From Arthrobacter sp. SPG23 (GTDB lineage Bacteria; Actinomycetota; Actinomycetes; Actinomycetales; Micrococcaceae): a DNA stretch of 64,000 nucleotides. The notes under the pieces were generated by a model that was not told the DNA's origin, ran no database searches, and saw nothing but the letters and a program-made list of their open reading frames with translations. The DNA lies in the NCBI RefSeq assembly GCF_000876655.1, contig NZ_JYCN01000014.1:124001-188000 (forward strand). Direction: 5' to 3'. A program made the translations under genes and the position numbers. Below, one piece after another: positions 24,888 through 34,926 of the stretch (the first letter of the stretch is position 1; every line of letters begins with the position of its first letter).

Positions 24888-27827
24888 ATGGCGACACGTA
24901 CCTCCTCCGCGCCTAGAGGCAACTCAAGCGGCAAACCAGGCAGCTCAGCGGGCAGGGGCTCCGGCTCCGCTGCGTCCAAAACCAGCCGGGCCGGAGGATC
25001 GTCGGGCACGGCACGCACCCGCCAGATGGCCGCCGTCGAACCCCGTCAGCCGTGGCTCGTGCGGGTGGCCGCAGGCGCGTGGCTGGGAATCGGTCACGTC
25101 GTCGGCGGCGGTGTCCGCCGGATCGGCCACGACGTCAGCGACGTTGCTCCCGAGGACCGCCGGGACGGGGCCGCCCTCTTCAACCTCGCCCTGGGCGTGT
25201 TTGTTGCCACCTTCGCGTGGTGGGGTTTCAAGGGATGGTTCCCCGACACCGTGTTCGCGATCGTCAACGGTACTTTCGGCTGGATGTCGCTGCTGCTGCC
25301 GCTGATGCTTTTCGTCTGCGCCTTCCGGCTGTTCCGCCAGCCGTCGGACGGGCGGGGCAACAACAGGATCGGCATCGGCTTCCTCATCATGACCTTCGCC
25401 GGCTGCGGCCTGGCACACATCATCGGTGGCCAGCCCACCGTAACGGACGGTTTCGACGGCCTGCGGCAGGCCGGCGGAATGCTCGGCTTCCTGGCCGCCT
25501 CTCCACTGGCAGCCCTGCACACGGCGGTGCCCGTGGCGGTGTACGGATTGCTGGCCTTCACGTCCCTCCTGATTGTGACCGCGACGCCGTTCGGCGCGAT
25601 TCCCCGCCGGATCAAGGATGCCTATGAGCACCTCATGGGCATCGACCTGCAGGAACCCGGCGACGTCCACGACCGCAGCTACCTCTACGAAAACTCCGGC
25701 CAGGCCGCGCCCAAGAAGAAGAAGCGCGGCCGGCTGTTCGGCAAGGACCAGGAGAATGATCCCCGCCTCGAAGGGTATGTGGGTGACGAAGCCTTCGAAC
25801 ATGCCGTCATCGACGACGACGAGGCAGCCGACAGCGCCAACGGCACCAAGGCTGGTGCCAAGGGGCCCCGCCCTGCGCCCGGCGTGCGCCGGCCCACCCA
25901 GGCCGAAATCGCCGTCGAGAAGATCAAGGCAGCCCAGGGGCTGGGCACCAAGGGGCAGGATGCGCCCGGCGAAAACGCCACCGAAGCCATCCCGCTGGTG
26001 ACCCCGGGGATGGTGGCAGCCGGGTCACTCAATCCCGCTGCAGGTGCGGCCGCCGTTGCTTCAGCTGCGCAAGTGCCCTCACGCCCCGTTGCCCCCGCGC
26101 CGCCGCCCACGCCGATCCCGCAGCGCACGGAGCAGCTCTCCCTCGCCGGAGACGTCACCTACACGCTGCCGTCGTCGGACGTACTGACCCCCGGTTCCAT
26201 CCCGAAGGAGCGTACGGAGGCGAACGATGCCATCGTGGCGTCACTCACCGAAACGCTCAACCAGTTCAACGTGGACGCCCAGGTCACCGGCTTCAGCCGC
26301 GGCCCCACCGTCACCCGCTATGAAATCGAACTCTCCCCGGGCACCAAGGTGGAGCGCGTCACGGCGCTGTCCAAGAACATCTCCTACGCCGTCGCCTCCA
26401 GCGACGTCCGCATCCTCAGCCCCATCCCCGGCAAGTCCGCCATCGGCATCGAGATCCCCAACACTGACCGCGAGACCGTCTCCCTCGGCGATGTGCTCCG
26501 CAGCCAGAACGCCCGGCGCACGGACCACCCGATGGTCATGGGCGTCGGCAAGGACGTGGAGGGCGGCTACGTCGTCGCCAACCTGGCCAAGATGCCCCAC
26601 CTGCTCGTGGCTGGTGCCACCGGCGCCGGTAAGTCGTCCTTTGTGAACTCCATGATCACCTCGATCCTGATGCGCGCCACGCCGGACGAGGTCCGGATGG
26701 TCATGGTGGACCCCAAGCGCGTGGAACTCACCGCGTACGAGGGCGTCCCGCACCTGATCACGCCCATCATCACCAACCCCAAAAAGGCCGCCGAGGCCCT
26801 GCAGTGGGTGGTCCGGGAGATGGACGCCCGCTACGACGACCTCGCCAACTACGGCTTCAAGCACATCGACGACTTCAACAAGGCCGTCAGGGCCGGCAAA
26901 GTCCACCCGCCGGTCGATTCCAAACGCGTCATCCGCCCGTACCCGTACCTGCTGGTGATTGTGGACGAACTCGCCGACCTCATGATGGTCGCCCCGCGCG
27001 ACGTTGAAGATTCCATCGTCCGCATCACCCAGCTCGCCCGTGCCGCCGGCATCCACCTGGTCCTGGCAACTCAGCGGCCCTCCGTCGACGTCGTGACCGG
27101 CCTGATCAAGGCCAACGTCCCCTCCCGCATGGCGTTCGCCACGTCGTCCGTGACCGACTCCCGCGTGGTCCTGGACCAGCCCGGCGCGGAAAAGCTCATC
27201 GGCCAGGGCGACGCGCTCTTCCTGCCCATGGGCGCCTCCAAGGCAATGCGTGTGCAGGGCGCCTGGGTCACCGAATCGGAAATCCACAAAGTGGTTGAGC
27301 ACGTCAAGGGCCAGCTCAAAGCTGTGTACCGTGACGACGTTGCCCCCGAGGCGCAGAAGAAGCAGATCGACGACGACATCGGGGACGACCTCGAAGTGCT
27401 GCTGCAGGCCACCGAGCTTGTAGTCACCACCCAGTTCGGTTCGACGTCCATGCTCCAGCGCAAGCTGCGTGTCGGCTTCGCCAAGGCTGGCCGGCTGATG
27501 GACCTGCTCGAATCCAGGGGAGTGGTGGGGCCCTCGGAAGGCTCCAAGGCCCGCGACGTGCTGGTGAAGCCGGATGACCTTGCCGCCGTCCTCGCCGCCA
27601 TGAAGGGCCAGGATGCCCCGGCCGCGCCGGACTCCCAGACCGCTGCGCTGAGCGACAACGCGAACGCGAACATCGCCCAGGGCGGTTACGCAGAGGATCT
27701 CGTGGCCGCAGACCTGGACAACCGAACCCAGAAAGTTGAGTACTACGACGGCGCCGACGCCAGCACGGGAGGCTACGGTGACGACGAAGACGGCTCCGAA
27801 GACGCCTGGTCGCTCACCGGACGGTAG
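24888..27827 (+). CDS. ftsK: DNA translocase FtsK/SpoIIIE
   Basis: A 979-residue septal DNA pump. The N-terminus is disordered and Ser/Gly-rich (about 1-40), followed by four hydrophobic helices (about residues 90-225) and an acidic/Pro linker (about 255-430). The motor has GATGAGKSSF (Walker A, near residue 580) and LLVIVDELADLMM (Walker B). The gamma winged helix (about 860-905) has R-K-L-R-V-G-F-A-K-A-G-R-L-M-D. An acidic tail follows. ATG 24888 is chosen over GTG 24879 because TACCGT ends 7 bases before it (leaderless). Its stop codon lies within the pgsA -10 box. Confidence 0.95.
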   Translation: MATRTSSAPRGNSSGKPGSSAGRGSGSAASKTSRAGGSSGTARTRQMAAVEPRQPWLVRVAAGAWLGIGHVVGGGVRRIGHDVSDVAPEDRRDGAALFNLALGVFVATFAWWGFKGWFPDTVFAIVNGTFGWMSLLLPLMLFVCAFRLFRQPSDGRGNNRIGIGFLIMTFAGCGLAHIIGGQPTVTDGFDGLRQAGGMLGFLAASPLAALHTAVPVAVYGLLAFTSLLIVTATPFGAIPRRIKDAYEHLMGIDLQEPGDVHDRSYLYENSGQAAPKKKKRGRLFGKDQENDPRLEGYVGDEAFEHAVIDDDEAADSANGTKAGAKGPRPAPGVRRPTQAEIAVEKIKAAQGLGTKGQDAPGENATEAIPLVTPGMVAAGSLNPAAGAAAVASAAQVPSRPVAPAPPPTPIPQRTEQLSLAGDVTYTLPSSDVLTPGSIPKERTEANDAIVASLTETLNQFNVDAQVTGFSRGPTVTRYEIELSPGTKVERVTALSKNISYAVASSDVRILSPIPGKSAIGIEIPNTDRETVSLGDVLRSQNARRTDHPMVMGVGKDVEGGYVVANLAKMPHLLVAGATGAGKSSFVNSMITSILMRATPDEVRMVMVDPKRVELTAYEGVPHLITPIITNPKKAAEALQWVVREMDARYDDLANYGFKHIDDFNKAVRAGKVHPPVDSKRVIRPYPYLLVIVDELADLMMVAPRDVEDSIVRITQLARAAGIHLVLATQRPSVDVVTGLIKANVPSRMAFATSSVTDSRVVLDQPGAEKLIGQGDALFLPMGASKAMRVQGAWVTESEIHKVVEHVKGQLKAVYRDDVAPEAQKKQIDDDIGDDLEVLLQATELVVTTQFGSTSMLQRKLRVGFAKAGRLMDLLESRGVVGPSEGSKARDVLVKPDDLAAVLAAMKGQDAPAAPDSQTAALSDNANANIAQGGYAEDLVAADLDNRTQKVEYYDGADASTGGYGDDEDGSEDAWSLTGR

Positions 27828-27836
27828 CCTAGGAGA

Positions 27837-28478
27837 GTGACTAGCACTGAAGCCAACAGCTCAGGCTCCGCCTCCGGGATCTGGAACCTTCCGAACATCC
27901 TGACGATGCTGCGGATTGTCCTGGTGCCGTTCTTCGTCTGGTTCCTCATCGCGGACGCGCCGGGGCTCCACAGCCAGAACGGCCTCTGGCGCTGGGCCGC
28001 TGCCTTGACGTTTGCGGTTGCCATCTACACGGACAAGCTCGACGGCGACATCGCCCGGAGCCGGGGACTGATCACCGACTTCGGCAAGATTGCCGATCCG
28101 ATCGCGGACAAGCTCCTCACCGGTTCCGCCCTCGTGATGCTCTCGCTGCTGGGCGAACTGCCGTGGTGGATCACCATCCTGATCCTGGCCCGCGAATGGG
28201 GGATCACGGCACTGCGGTTCTTCGTGATCCGCTACGGCGTCATCCCGGCGTCACGCGGCGGCAAGCTAAAGACCGTGGTGCAGACCGTCGCGATCCTGCT
28301 GTATGTGGTCCCGCTCGCCTCACTGGCGCCGTGGCTGGGCGTGGTGGCCTTCCTGGTGATGCTGGCGGCCGTGGCAATTACCGTCTGGACCGGCGGCCAA
28401 TATGTCGTCGAAGCGCTGAAGCTGCGGGCGAACGGACGGCGCGCAGCCAGCAAGCGCGTCCAAGGAGAGCTGCCATGA
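27837..28478 (+). CDS. pgsA: CDP-diacylglycerol-glycerol-3-phosphate phosphatidyltransferase
   Basis: Membrane enzyme of phosphatidylglycerol synthesis. The CDP-alcohol phosphotransferase signature D-G-x2-A-R-x8-G-x3-D-x3-D is complete near residue 66 (LDGDIARSRG then FGKIADPIADK). The protein has 213 residues and about 5-6 helices. GTG 27837 is 6 bases after TAGCCT (27825-27830), giving a leaderless start right after ftsK. cinA overlaps its end (ATGA). Confidence 0.94.
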   Translation: MTSTEANSSGSASGIWNLPNILTMLRIVLVPFFVWFLIADAPGLHSQNGLWRWAAALTFAVAIYTDKLDGDIARSRGLITDFGKIADPIADKLLTGSALVMLSLLGELPWWITILILAREWGITALRFFVIRYGVIPASRGGKLKTVVQTVAILLYVVPLASLAPWLGVVAFLVMLAAVAITVWTGGQYVVEALKLRANGRRAASKRVQGELP

Positions 28479-28969
28479 GCAATTTGCACCGTATCGCTGA
28501 ACAGGCCGTCACCGGCGCCATCTCGCGGGGACTGACTGTGGCCACCGCCGAGTCCCTGACCGCGGGCATGGTGGCGGCGGTCCTCGCTGACACCCCCGGC
28601 GCCTCGGGCATGCTCCAGGGCGGCGTGGTTTCGTACCAGAATTCCGTCAAGGCGGACGTCCTGGGCGTTCCCGCCGAACTGCTCGACGCCGTCGGATCCG
28701 TGGACGGTGACGTCGCTAAGGCGATGGCCGAGGGGGCGCGACGCGTCTGCGGGGCAGACATCGGCGTGTCCACGACGGGCGTCGCGGGCCCGGAACCGCA
28801 CGGCGGCAAATCCGTGGGGACGGTTTTTGTGGGTGTCGCCACCGCGGAGGGCACGACGTCGTTCGGTTACGTTTTCGAGGGAAACCGCGCGGACATCCGC
28901 GGCCAGGCGTGTGCTGCTGCTTTGGAGCGGCTGCTGGAGGCCCTATCTTCCGAGGCTTACCCGGCGTAA
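28475..28969 (+). CDS. cinA: CinA-like nicotinamide-nucleotide amidohydrolase domain
   Basis: A 164-residue stand-alone C-terminal CinA domain, likely a PncC-type enzyme that deamidates NMN in NAD recycling. Motifs: T-A-E-S-L-T-A-G-M near residue 22, VVSYQNSVKADVLGV, and S-T-T-G-V-A-G-P-E-P-H-G-G-K-S-V-G-T-V. ATG 28475 overlaps the pgsA stop and follows AAGGAGAG. The frame is open further upstream, but that part lies inside pgsA. Confidence 0.9.
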   Translation: MSNLHRIAEQAVTGAISRGLTVATAESLTAGMVAAVLADTPGASGMLQGGVVSYQNSVKADVLGVPAELLDAVGSVDGDVAKAMAEGARRVCGADIGVSTTGVAGPEPHGGKSVGTVFVGVATAEGTTSFGYVFEGNRADIRGQACAAALERLLEALSSEAYPA

Positions 28970-29109
28970 AGTTGCCGGGAACAAAATTTGATTCCTAATA
29001 GTTGTTACATTGTGTCGCTTCCGAATCAGTGAGGCGCCTAGGATGAATAAATAATTACGGTTCGCCTGATGAGGGCGGACCTGACGTACGAGGGAGCAAG
29101 GCGATACAG

Positions 29110-29553
29110 ATGGTAAAGCAGCCCGTATCCGTAAACGGCGTTGTCCGCTGGAAGGATGTGGGCCTCGCCGATCAGGCCAAGAGCGAACAGAAGGAGCGCA
29201 AGATGGTAGTTCTTCGTCACGAAATCGGTGATGTGCTGCGCGACGTTCGCCAGCGTCAGGGCCGGACCCTCCGCGAAGTGTCACACAGTGCCCGGGTCTC
29301 CCTGGGTTACCTGAGTGAAGTGGAGCGCGGCCAGAAGGAAGCCTCTTCGGAGCTGCTGTCTTCGATCTGCTCGGCCCTGGACGTACCGTTGTCCAGCATG
29401 CTCCGCGAAGTCAGCGACCGCGTTGCCGTCGCCGAGGGCGTTGCTGTTCCGGACACCGTTCCGCAGGAATTCTCGCAGCGTTACCTTGACCGCGAACTTA
29501 ACACTGAGCTGTCTGACGAACTGGCCAAGGGGCTGCTCTCGGGCGCCCGCTGA
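29110..29553 (+). CDS. clgR: ClgR-type XRE transcriptional regulator
   Basis: Helix-turn-helix activator. In actinobacteria ClgR switches on clp protease and related stress genes. The HTH core (residues about 40-100) has [22 protein letters not shown] followed by E-A-S-S-E-L-L, and the tail ends in an Ala-Arg that may be a Clp degron; ClgR itself is a Clp substrate in relatives. ATG 29110 gives 147 residues. ATG 29203 gives 116 residues, has a better AAGGAGC site 5-6 bases upstream and starts at the conserved region, so it may be the true start. It sits after cinA, as in mycobacteria. Confidence 0.88.
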   Translation: MVKQPVSVNGVVRWKDVGLADQAKSEQKERKMVVLRHEIGDVLRDVRQRQGRTLREVSHSARVSLGYLSEVERGQKEASSELLSSICSALDVPLSSMLREVSDRVAVAEGVAVPDTVPQEFSQRYLDRELNTELSDELAKGLLSGAR

Positions 29554-29590
29554 CCCGCATAAGTCAGGGTTTTCGTTTTTCCAGTTGACG

Positions 29591-29623
29591 CGAGGGGCCT
29601 TCGGCTAAGCCGGAGGCCCCTCG
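29591..29623 (+). terminator. terminator after clgR
   Basis: CGAGGGGCCTTCGGC pairs with GCCGGAGGCCCCTCG (one G-T mismatch) around a TAA loop. There is no T-run. It lies between clgR and the convergent MarR gene and may serve both. Confidence 0.55.
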
Positions 29624-29684
29624 GCGTGCGTATCGGAGCTTGTGGGCGGTATGGCGCGGGGTGCGCACACCGGCCGTCAGGCCT

Positions 29685-30194
29685 TTATTTCGTCTCGTCC
29701 CTTGGGAATCCGTCCCGTTCATAGGTCGCGTTGAGCTTGGCCATGTAGGTGGCGAGTGTCTGCAATTCCTCTACCGGCCATTCCCCGAGCCGCTCACGGA
29801 AGACCTCGCGCCGGGCATCCTGCACCTGGTGCATCTTCTCCTCGCCCTTGGGCGTCAGCCGGATGGTCTGGGCCCGGCCGTCCAGCGGGTCCGCTTCCTT
29901 CGACACGAGGCCGATGCTCTCAAGGAATGCGATCTGCCGGCTGACCGAGGGTTTGCCGACTCCGATGCAGGAGGCGAGTTCTGTAAGCCTGATGGGGCCC
30001 TCCCCGCGGATGACGGTGAGAAGGCCATAGGCCGCCGGTTCCATGTCCGGGTGGACCTGCCGGGACAACTGCTGGGAGATGGATCGTCCACGGCGCCAGA
30101 AGAGGCTCATCTGGTTCTCAACGTTTCGCAGGGCGGCGTCGACGCTGTTTTCCGTGGCGCCGGGGGCATCGGGTTCCACAGCTGGGTTGCTCAT
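29685..30194 (-). CDS. MarR-family transcriptional regulator
   Basis: A 169-residue winged-helix regulator. The recognition part has L-T-E-L-A-S-C-I-G-V-G-K-P-S-V-S-R-Q-I (about residues 70-90) and the wing D-P-L-D-G-R-A-Q-T-I-R-L-T. On the minus strand TAGAAT (30202-30207) lies 7 bases before the second of two in-frame ATGs, so I place the start at 30194 rather than 30203. The ligand is unknown. It lies divergent to DUF3046 and is not itself near an operator I can define. Confidence 0.85.
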   Translation of the reverse strand: MSNPAVEPDAPGATENSVDAALRNVENQMSLFWRRGRSISQQLSRQVHPDMEPAAYGLLTVIRGEGPIRLTELASCIGVGKPSVSRQIAFLESIGLVSKEADPLDGRAQTIRLTPKGEEKMHQVQDARREVFRERLGEWPVEELQTLATYMAKLNATYERDGFPRDETK

Positions 30195-30235
30195 GGCAAC
30201 CATTCTATTGGCCTCAGGCGTGAGAGACTTTATCC

Positions 30236-30460
30236 GTGCGAATCAGCGACTTTTGGCGGCTCATGGACGACGAGTTCGGTGCGGGGTACTCCCGTGTCCT
30301 CAGCAGTTCGCTGGTGCTGGCAGGTGTTGGCGGGCGGACCGCGGACCAGGCGCTGGCGGCGGGTGTTCCCCCGCGGCAGGTATGGCTCGCGATGTGCGAC
30401 GTGCAGGATGTCCCGGCTGATCGACGTCTCGGCAGGGACATTAAGCCGTCCCGAAACTAA
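30236..30460 (+). CDS. DUF3046 protein
   Basis: A 74-residue protein matching the DUF3046 pattern: M-R-I-S-D-F-W-R-L-M-D-D-E-F-G near the start, then A-L-A-A-G-V-P-P-R-Q-V-W-L-A-M-C and D-V-P. Genes of this family sit just upstream of recA in actinobacteria, as here. It starts with GTG. Function unknown. The recA SOS box lies 32 bases past its stop. Confidence 0.85.
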   Translation: MRISDFWRLMDDEFGAGYSRVLSSSLVLAGVGGRTADQALAAGVPPRQVWLAMCDVQDVPADRRLGRDIKPSRN

Positions 30461-30490
30461 GTGTCCGCAGCCTGACACGCCGACGGGTTG

Positions 30491-30520
30491 TTCGAATATC
30501 TGTTCGGGTCGGGCTATGCT
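30491..30520 (+). promoter_or_regulatory. recA promoter with LexA operator
   Basis: The operator TCGAAT-ATCT-GTTCGG (30492-30507) overlaps a -35-like TTCGAA (30491-30496). After an 18-base spacer comes the -10 box TATGCT (30515-30520). The operator covers the -35 and spacer, the right place to block RNA polymerase. The mRNA leader would be about 125 bases. Confidence 0.8.
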
Positions 30521-30650
30521 TTTTTCAGACCGTTTTTCCACATACGCAATGTCATCCGGCAAGAATGTCGGTGGGTACCGTTAGCGTCGGTGATGACAGA
30601 CAAAGGGCCGCTCAGGCCACTCCACAGCGAGAAAACTAGAGGTGTGAACC

Positions 30651-31706
30651 ATGGCGGCAGCCCCGGATCGTCAGAAGGCGCTCGATGCAGCGCTGGCCCA
30701 GATCGACAAGCAGTTCGGCAAAGGCTCCGTCATGCGGCTGGGCGATGAAGTACGTGCTCCCATCGAAGTCATCCCCACCGGCTCCATTGCCCTGGACGTT
30801 GCGCTAGGAATTGGCGGCCTGCCGCGCGGCCGCGTCGTGGAAATCTACGGCCCGGAATCGTCGGGTAAGACCACCGTTGCCCTGCATGCCGTTGCAAATG
30901 CCCAGCGCCAGGGTGGCATCGCCGCCTTCATCGACGCCGAGCACGCGCTGGATCCGGAATACGCTGCCAAGCTGGGTGTCGATACCGACGCCCTGCTGGT
31001 TTCGCAGCCGGATACGGGTGAACAGGCCCTCGAAATCATGGACATGCTGATCGGCTCGGGTTCCCTCGATGTCATCGTCATCGACTCCGTGGCCGCCCTC
31101 GTGCCCCGCGCGGAAATCGAAGGCGACATGGGCGACAGCCACGTCGGCCTCCAGGCCCGCCTGATGAGCCAGGCCCTGCGTAAAATCACCGGACGGTTGA
31201 GCCAGACCAAGACGACTGCCATCTTCATCAACCAGCTGCGCGAGAAGATCGGCGTTTTCTTCGGATCACCCGAGACCACCACTGGTGGTAAGGCACTGAA
31301 GTTCTACGCCTCCATCCGTATCGACGTCCGCCGCATCCAGACGCTGAAGGAAGGTGCCGACTCGGTGGGCAACCGCACCAAGGCGAAAATCGTCAAAAAC
31401 AAGATGGCTCCGCCCTTCAAGATCGCCGAATTCGACATCATCTACGGTCAGGGCATCTCCCGTGAGGGCGGCATTATCGACATGGGTGTGGAGCACGGCC
31501 TGATCAAGAAATCGGGTTCCTGGTTCACCTACGACGGCGACCAGCTGGGCCAGGGCATGGAGAACTCCCGACGCTTCCTCCGGGACAACCCGGAACTTGC
31601 CGCAGAACTGGAGCGCCTCATCAAGGAGAAGCTGGGTGTCGGCGTGAAGCCCGCCGCCGCTGAAACTGAAGAGTCTCCGAAGCTCAAGGCCGTTGACGGC
31701 TTCTAG
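30651..31706 (+). CDS. recA: recombinase RecA
   Basis: ATP-dependent strand-exchange protein and SOS co-protease. The 351-residue protein has Walker [10 protein letters not shown] (about residue 67), Walker B in [10 protein letters not shown], loop L1 with E-G-D-M-G-D, loop L2 with G-S-P-E-T-T-T-G-G, and the typical acidic C-terminus. There is no intein. An AGAGGTG site precedes the ATG. recX overlaps its end. Activated RecA would trigger LexA self-cleavage and release the operators described in this window. Confidence 0.98.
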   Translation: MAAAPDRQKALDAALAQIDKQFGKGSVMRLGDEVRAPIEVIPTGSIALDVALGIGGLPRGRVVEIYGPESSGKTTVALHAVANAQRQGGIAAFIDAEHALDPEYAAKLGVDTDALLVSQPDTGEQALEIMDMLIGSGSLDVIVIDSVAALVPRAEIEGDMGDSHVGLQARLMSQALRKITGRLSQTKTTAIFINQLREKIGVFFGSPETTTGGKALKFYASIRIDVRRIQTLKEGADSVGNRTKAKIVKNKMAPPFKIAEFDIIYGQGISREGGIIDMGVEHGLIKKSGSWFTYDGDQLGQGMENSRRFLRDNPELAAELERLIKEKLGVGVKPAAAETEESPKLKAVDGF

Positions 31707-32280
31707 GAGACGCCGGTCCGGGGCCGGGTTCTCCGTGGAGCAGGGTGCGGCGCCGCAGGCGGAACAGGACGCGGAGCCGGATCCGGCCTCGGTGGCGCGG
31801 GCCATCGTGCTGCGGCAACTCACCAATTCGCCCAAAAGCAGGCTGCAGCTTTCCCGCAAGCTCGCCGAACGCAATGTTCCGGAGGACGTGGCCGAGGCCG
31901 TGCTGGACCGGTTTGAGGAGGTCCGGCTGGTCGATGACTCGGAGTTTGCTGACATGTGGGTCCGGAGCAGGTCCCAGACCCGCAAGCTTGCCAAGGGAGC
32001 ACTGCGCCGCGAGCTGGCGGACAAGGGCATCGAGCCGGACATTGCTGCCCGTGCCCTGGAGCAGCTCAGCGACGAAGCGGAGGAGTCGGCTGCGCGCCAA
32101 CTCGTCGAACGCAAGCTGAAGGCCTCAGCGGACCTCACGGACCGGGCTGAGCGGGACAAAGTCACCCGTCGGCTGGCTTCCATGCTGGCGCGTAAGGGGT
32201 ACCAGCCCTCACAGGCCTTCCGGATTGTGGGGGAAGTCCTCGACGCCGCCGGCGAACCGGCGGCAACGGAATTCCTGTGA
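31693..32280 (+). CDS. recX: regulatory protein RecX
   Basis: Inhibitor that limits RecA filament growth. The repeated three-helix blocks are visible: R-L-T-N-S-P-K-S-R-x-Q-L-type first repeat, [15 protein letters not shown], then [10 protein letters not shown], and a final [12 protein letters not shown]. The start is uncertain: TTG 31693 overlaps recA by 14 bases and gives 195 residues; GTG 31735 gives 181 and loses only a low-complexity Arg/Gly segment. Confidence 0.88.
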   Translation: MTASRRRRSGAGFSVEQGAAPQAEQDAEPDPASVARAIVLRQLTNSPKSRLQLSRKLAERNVPEDVAEAVLDRFEEVRLVDDSEFADMWVRSRSQTRKLAKGALRRELADKGIEPDIAARALEQLSDEAEESAARQLVERKLKASADLTDRAERDKVTRRLASMLARKGYQPSQAFRIVGEVLDAAGEPAATEFL

Positions 32281-32297
32281 ACCGGTACCCTTAACAG

Positions 32298-33866
32298 GTG
32301 AGTTTGACCATTCCCTCCCCAGCGTCCGGCACCAGCACTTCAGCCAGCACCGACACGGCACCCGCAGCTGCCCGGCAGCGAACCTACCAGGTGCGTACTT
32401 TCGGCTGCCAGATGAACGTGCACGACTCCGAACGTATGGCCGGCATGCTGGAAGATGCCGGCTACGTCCCGGCGTCCGGGGATCACGCCGATGTGGTGGT
32501 GTTCAACACCTGCGCTGTCCGGGAAAACGCTGACAACAAGCTCTACGGCAACCTGGGGATGCTCGCGCCGGTCAAGGCGGCCAACCCCGGCATGCAGATC
32601 GCTGTGGGCGGCTGCCTGGCCCAGAAGGACCGCGAAACAATCCTGAAGAAGGCTCCGTGGGTGGACGCCGTGTTCGGCACCCACAACGTCGGAGCCCTGC
32701 CCGCGCTCCTGGACCGCGCCCGGCACAACAACGAAGCCCAGCTGGAGATCCTGGAATCGCTGGACGTCTTCCCGTCCACCCTTCCCACCAAACGGGACTC
32801 GGTGTACTCGGGCTGGGTCTCGATTTCAGTGGGTTGCAACAACACGTGCACGTTCTGCATCGTTCCCGCCCTGCGCGGCAAGGAAAAGGACCGCCGCCCG
32901 GGCGACATCCTCGCCGAGATCCAGGCTCTGGTGGATGACGGCGCCATCGAAGTCACGCTCCTGGGCCAGAACGTGAACTCCTACGGTGTGGAATTCGGCG
33001 ACCGGCAGGCCTTCTCCAAACTGCTCCGTGCCTGCGGCGAAATCGAAGGACTGGAGCGCGTCCGGTTCACCAGTCCGCACCCCGCCGCGTTCACTGACGA
33101 TGTCATCGACGCCATGGCCGAAACGCCGAACGTCATGCCGCAGCTCCACATGCCGCTGCAATCGGGCTCGGACAAGGTCCTCAAGGACATGAAGCGCTCC
33201 TACCGCTCCACCAAGTTCCTCGGCATCCTGGACAAGGTCCGGGATCGGATTCCGCATGCGGCCATCTCCACGGACATCATCGTGGGCTTCCCCGGCGAAA
33301 CTGAAGAGGACTTCCAGGCCACTCTGGATGTCGTCGAAAAATCGCGCTTTGCTACGGCGTTCACTTTCCAGTACTCCAAGCGCCCCGGCACGCCCGCAGC
33401 CGACCTGCCGGACCAGCTCCCCAAGGCCGTGGTCCAGGAGCGCTTCGAGCGCCTGACGGCCCTGCAGGACAGGATCGCCGCTGAGGAGAACGCCCGCCAG
33501 CTGGGCCGCCGGGTGGAAGTCATGGTCACGGCACAATCAGGCCGCAAGGCGGAGGAAACACACCGCCTGTCGGGCAGGTCGCAGGATCAGCGCCTGGTGC
33601 ATTTCTCTGTTCCGGAAGGTGCGGAGAAGCCCCGCCCCGGCGACCTCGTCACGGTGACCATCACCGAGGCCGCCGCATTCCACCTGGTTGCCGATCCCGC
33701 CTCGGCGGACGACTATTCCCTGCGCCGCTCGCGTGCCGGTGACGCCTGGGACAGGTCCCAGGCGGACTCCTGCGGAGCTCCGGCAGCCGGCAGCGGTACC
33801 GGCGCGAACGGCGGCAGAAGCGGCGTGTCCCTCGGCATGCCGGCCCTCCCCGTCCGCCGCAGCTAG
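32298..33866 (+). CDS. miaB: tRNA-2-methylthio-N6-dimethylallyladenosine synthase
   Basis: Radical SAM methylthiotransferase that modifies A37 of tRNAs after MiaA. The N-terminal cluster cysteines are in [15 protein letters not shown] and GGCLAQ. The SAM cluster is [13 protein letters not shown] (near residue 185). A TRAM domain (about 395-465) follows, then a Gly/Ser-rich 45-residue tail not needed for the fold. GTG 32298 is 6 bases after TACCCT (32286-32291), so it is probably leaderless although it directly follows recX. miaA begins 4 bases after its stop. Confidence 0.96.
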   Translation: MSLTIPSPASGTSTSASTDTAPAAARQRTYQVRTFGCQMNVHDSERMAGMLEDAGYVPASGDHADVVVFNTCAVRENADNKLYGNLGMLAPVKAANPGMQIAVGGCLAQKDRETILKKAPWVDAVFGTHNVGALPALLDRARHNNEAQLEILESLDVFPSTLPTKRDSVYSGWVSISVGCNNTCTFCIVPALRGKEKDRRPGDILAEIQALVDDGAIEVTLLGQNVNSYGVEFGDRQAFSKLLRACGEIEGLERVRFTSPHPAAFTDDVIDAMAETPNVMPQLHMPLQSGSDKVLKDMKRSYRSTKFLGILDKVRDRIPHAAISTDIIVGFPGETEEDFQATLDVVEKSRFATAFTFQYSKRPGTPAADLPDQLPKAVVQERFERLTALQDRIAAEENARQLGRRVEVMVTAQSGRKAEETHRLSGRSQDQRLVHFSVPEGAEKPRPGDLVTVTITEAAAFHLVADPASADDYSLRRSRAGDAWDRSQADSCGAPAAGSGTGANGGRSGVSLGMPALPVRRS

Positions 33867-33869
33867 GCA

Positions 33870-34826
33870 ATGGCCAACCCGCGAGAGCACGCCAACCCGC
33901 AAACGCCCGCCAGATCCCAGACGCCCGCCCGGGACGTCCCCGCCGTCATCGCGGTGGTTGGCCCCACCGGATCCGGCAAGTCGGACCTCGCCGTGGCGCT
34001 GGCGCTGGAACTCGACGGCGAAGTCATCAATGCGGACGCCATGCAGTTCTACCGCGGAATGGACATCGGCACAGCCAAGATCACGGCGGAGGAGCAGCGG
34101 GGAGTCCCGCACCACCTGCTGGACACGCTGGACGTCACCGAAGAAGCCAGCGTTTCCGATTTCCAGCGGGACGCGCGTGCTGCCATCACGGAGATCCACG
34201 CCCGGGGCAAACGGGCCATCCTGGCCGGCGGGTCGGGCCTGTACGTCCGGGCCGCCCTGGACGTCCTCGAGTTTCCCGGCACGGATCCGGACGTCCGGCG
34301 CCGGCTTGAAACCGAGCTCGACACCGCCGGCCTGGCGCCGCTGCGCACCAGGCTCGAAGCAGTAGATCCAGTCTCTGCCGCCCGCCTGGGCGACGCCCGC
34401 AGGGTTGTCCGCGCACTGGAGGTCTTCGAGCTGACCGGGCGCCCTTTCAGCTCGTTCATGCCCGTCCGGGAGTACTACCAGCCCGCGGTCCAGATCGGGC
34501 TCCAGGTTGACCGCGAGCTACTGAAAGACAGGCTGGCGCAGCGCGTTCACGGCATGGTCGCCAACGGACTCCAGGCCGAGGTCGAGCGGCTGGACGCCGC
34601 CGGGCTGAGGAACGGCAAAACCGCGTCCCGCGCACTGGGCTATTCCCAGTTCCTGAAGGTGCTCGACGGCGAATGGGATGCCGGCCAGGCCGCGGAGGAC
34701 ACCATCATGGCCACGCGGAAATTCGCCCGCAGGCAACTGACCTGGTTCCGGGCGGACCCCCGCATCCACTGGTTCGACTGGCAGGACCCGGACCTGGTGG
34801 CCAAGGCACTGGGCGTCTGCCGCTGA
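33870..34826 (+). CDS. miaA: tRNA dimethylallyltransferase
   Basis: Adds the isoprenoid to A37 of tRNAs that read U-starting codons. The 318-residue protein has Walker [22 protein letters not shown], the catalytic D-I-G-T-A-K, then H-H-L-L-D, and A-G-G-S-G-L-Y. An N-terminal extension of about 25 residues is rich in Ala, Pro and Arg. It forms an operon with miaB. Confidence 0.95.
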   Translation: MANPREHANPQTPARSQTPARDVPAVIAVVGPTGSGKSDLAVALALELDGEVINADAMQFYRGMDIGTAKITAEEQRGVPHHLLDTLDVTEEASVSDFQRDARAAITEIHARGKRAILAGGSGLYVRAALDVLEFPGTDPDVRRRLETELDTAGLAPLRTRLEAVDPVSAARLGDARRVVRALEVFELTGRPFSSFMPVREYYQPAVQIGLQVDRELLKDRLAQRVHGMVANGLQAEVERLDAAGLRNGKTASRALGYSQFLKVLDGEWDAGQAAEDTIMATRKFARRQLTWFRADPRIHWFDWQDPDLVAKALGVCR

Positions 34827-34926
34827 ACACCAGCTCCGCAGGGATGCCGGGTACTGCGACACCGGGTCCGCTGTGATTCGCCGCACTCTTTTCCGGCCCG
34901 TCCCGCCGTGACGGTAACCTTGGACC

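Noticed and set aside
22016-25018. Antisense open frame of 1000 codons over dapA and RNase J
   Set aside because: Same GC effect; the translation is rich in D, G, V and H with no family motif, and the sense genes are certain.
28983-29109. ClgR autoregulatory box upstream of clgR
   Set aside because: CGC and GCG half-sites occur but with the wrong spacing for the published box.
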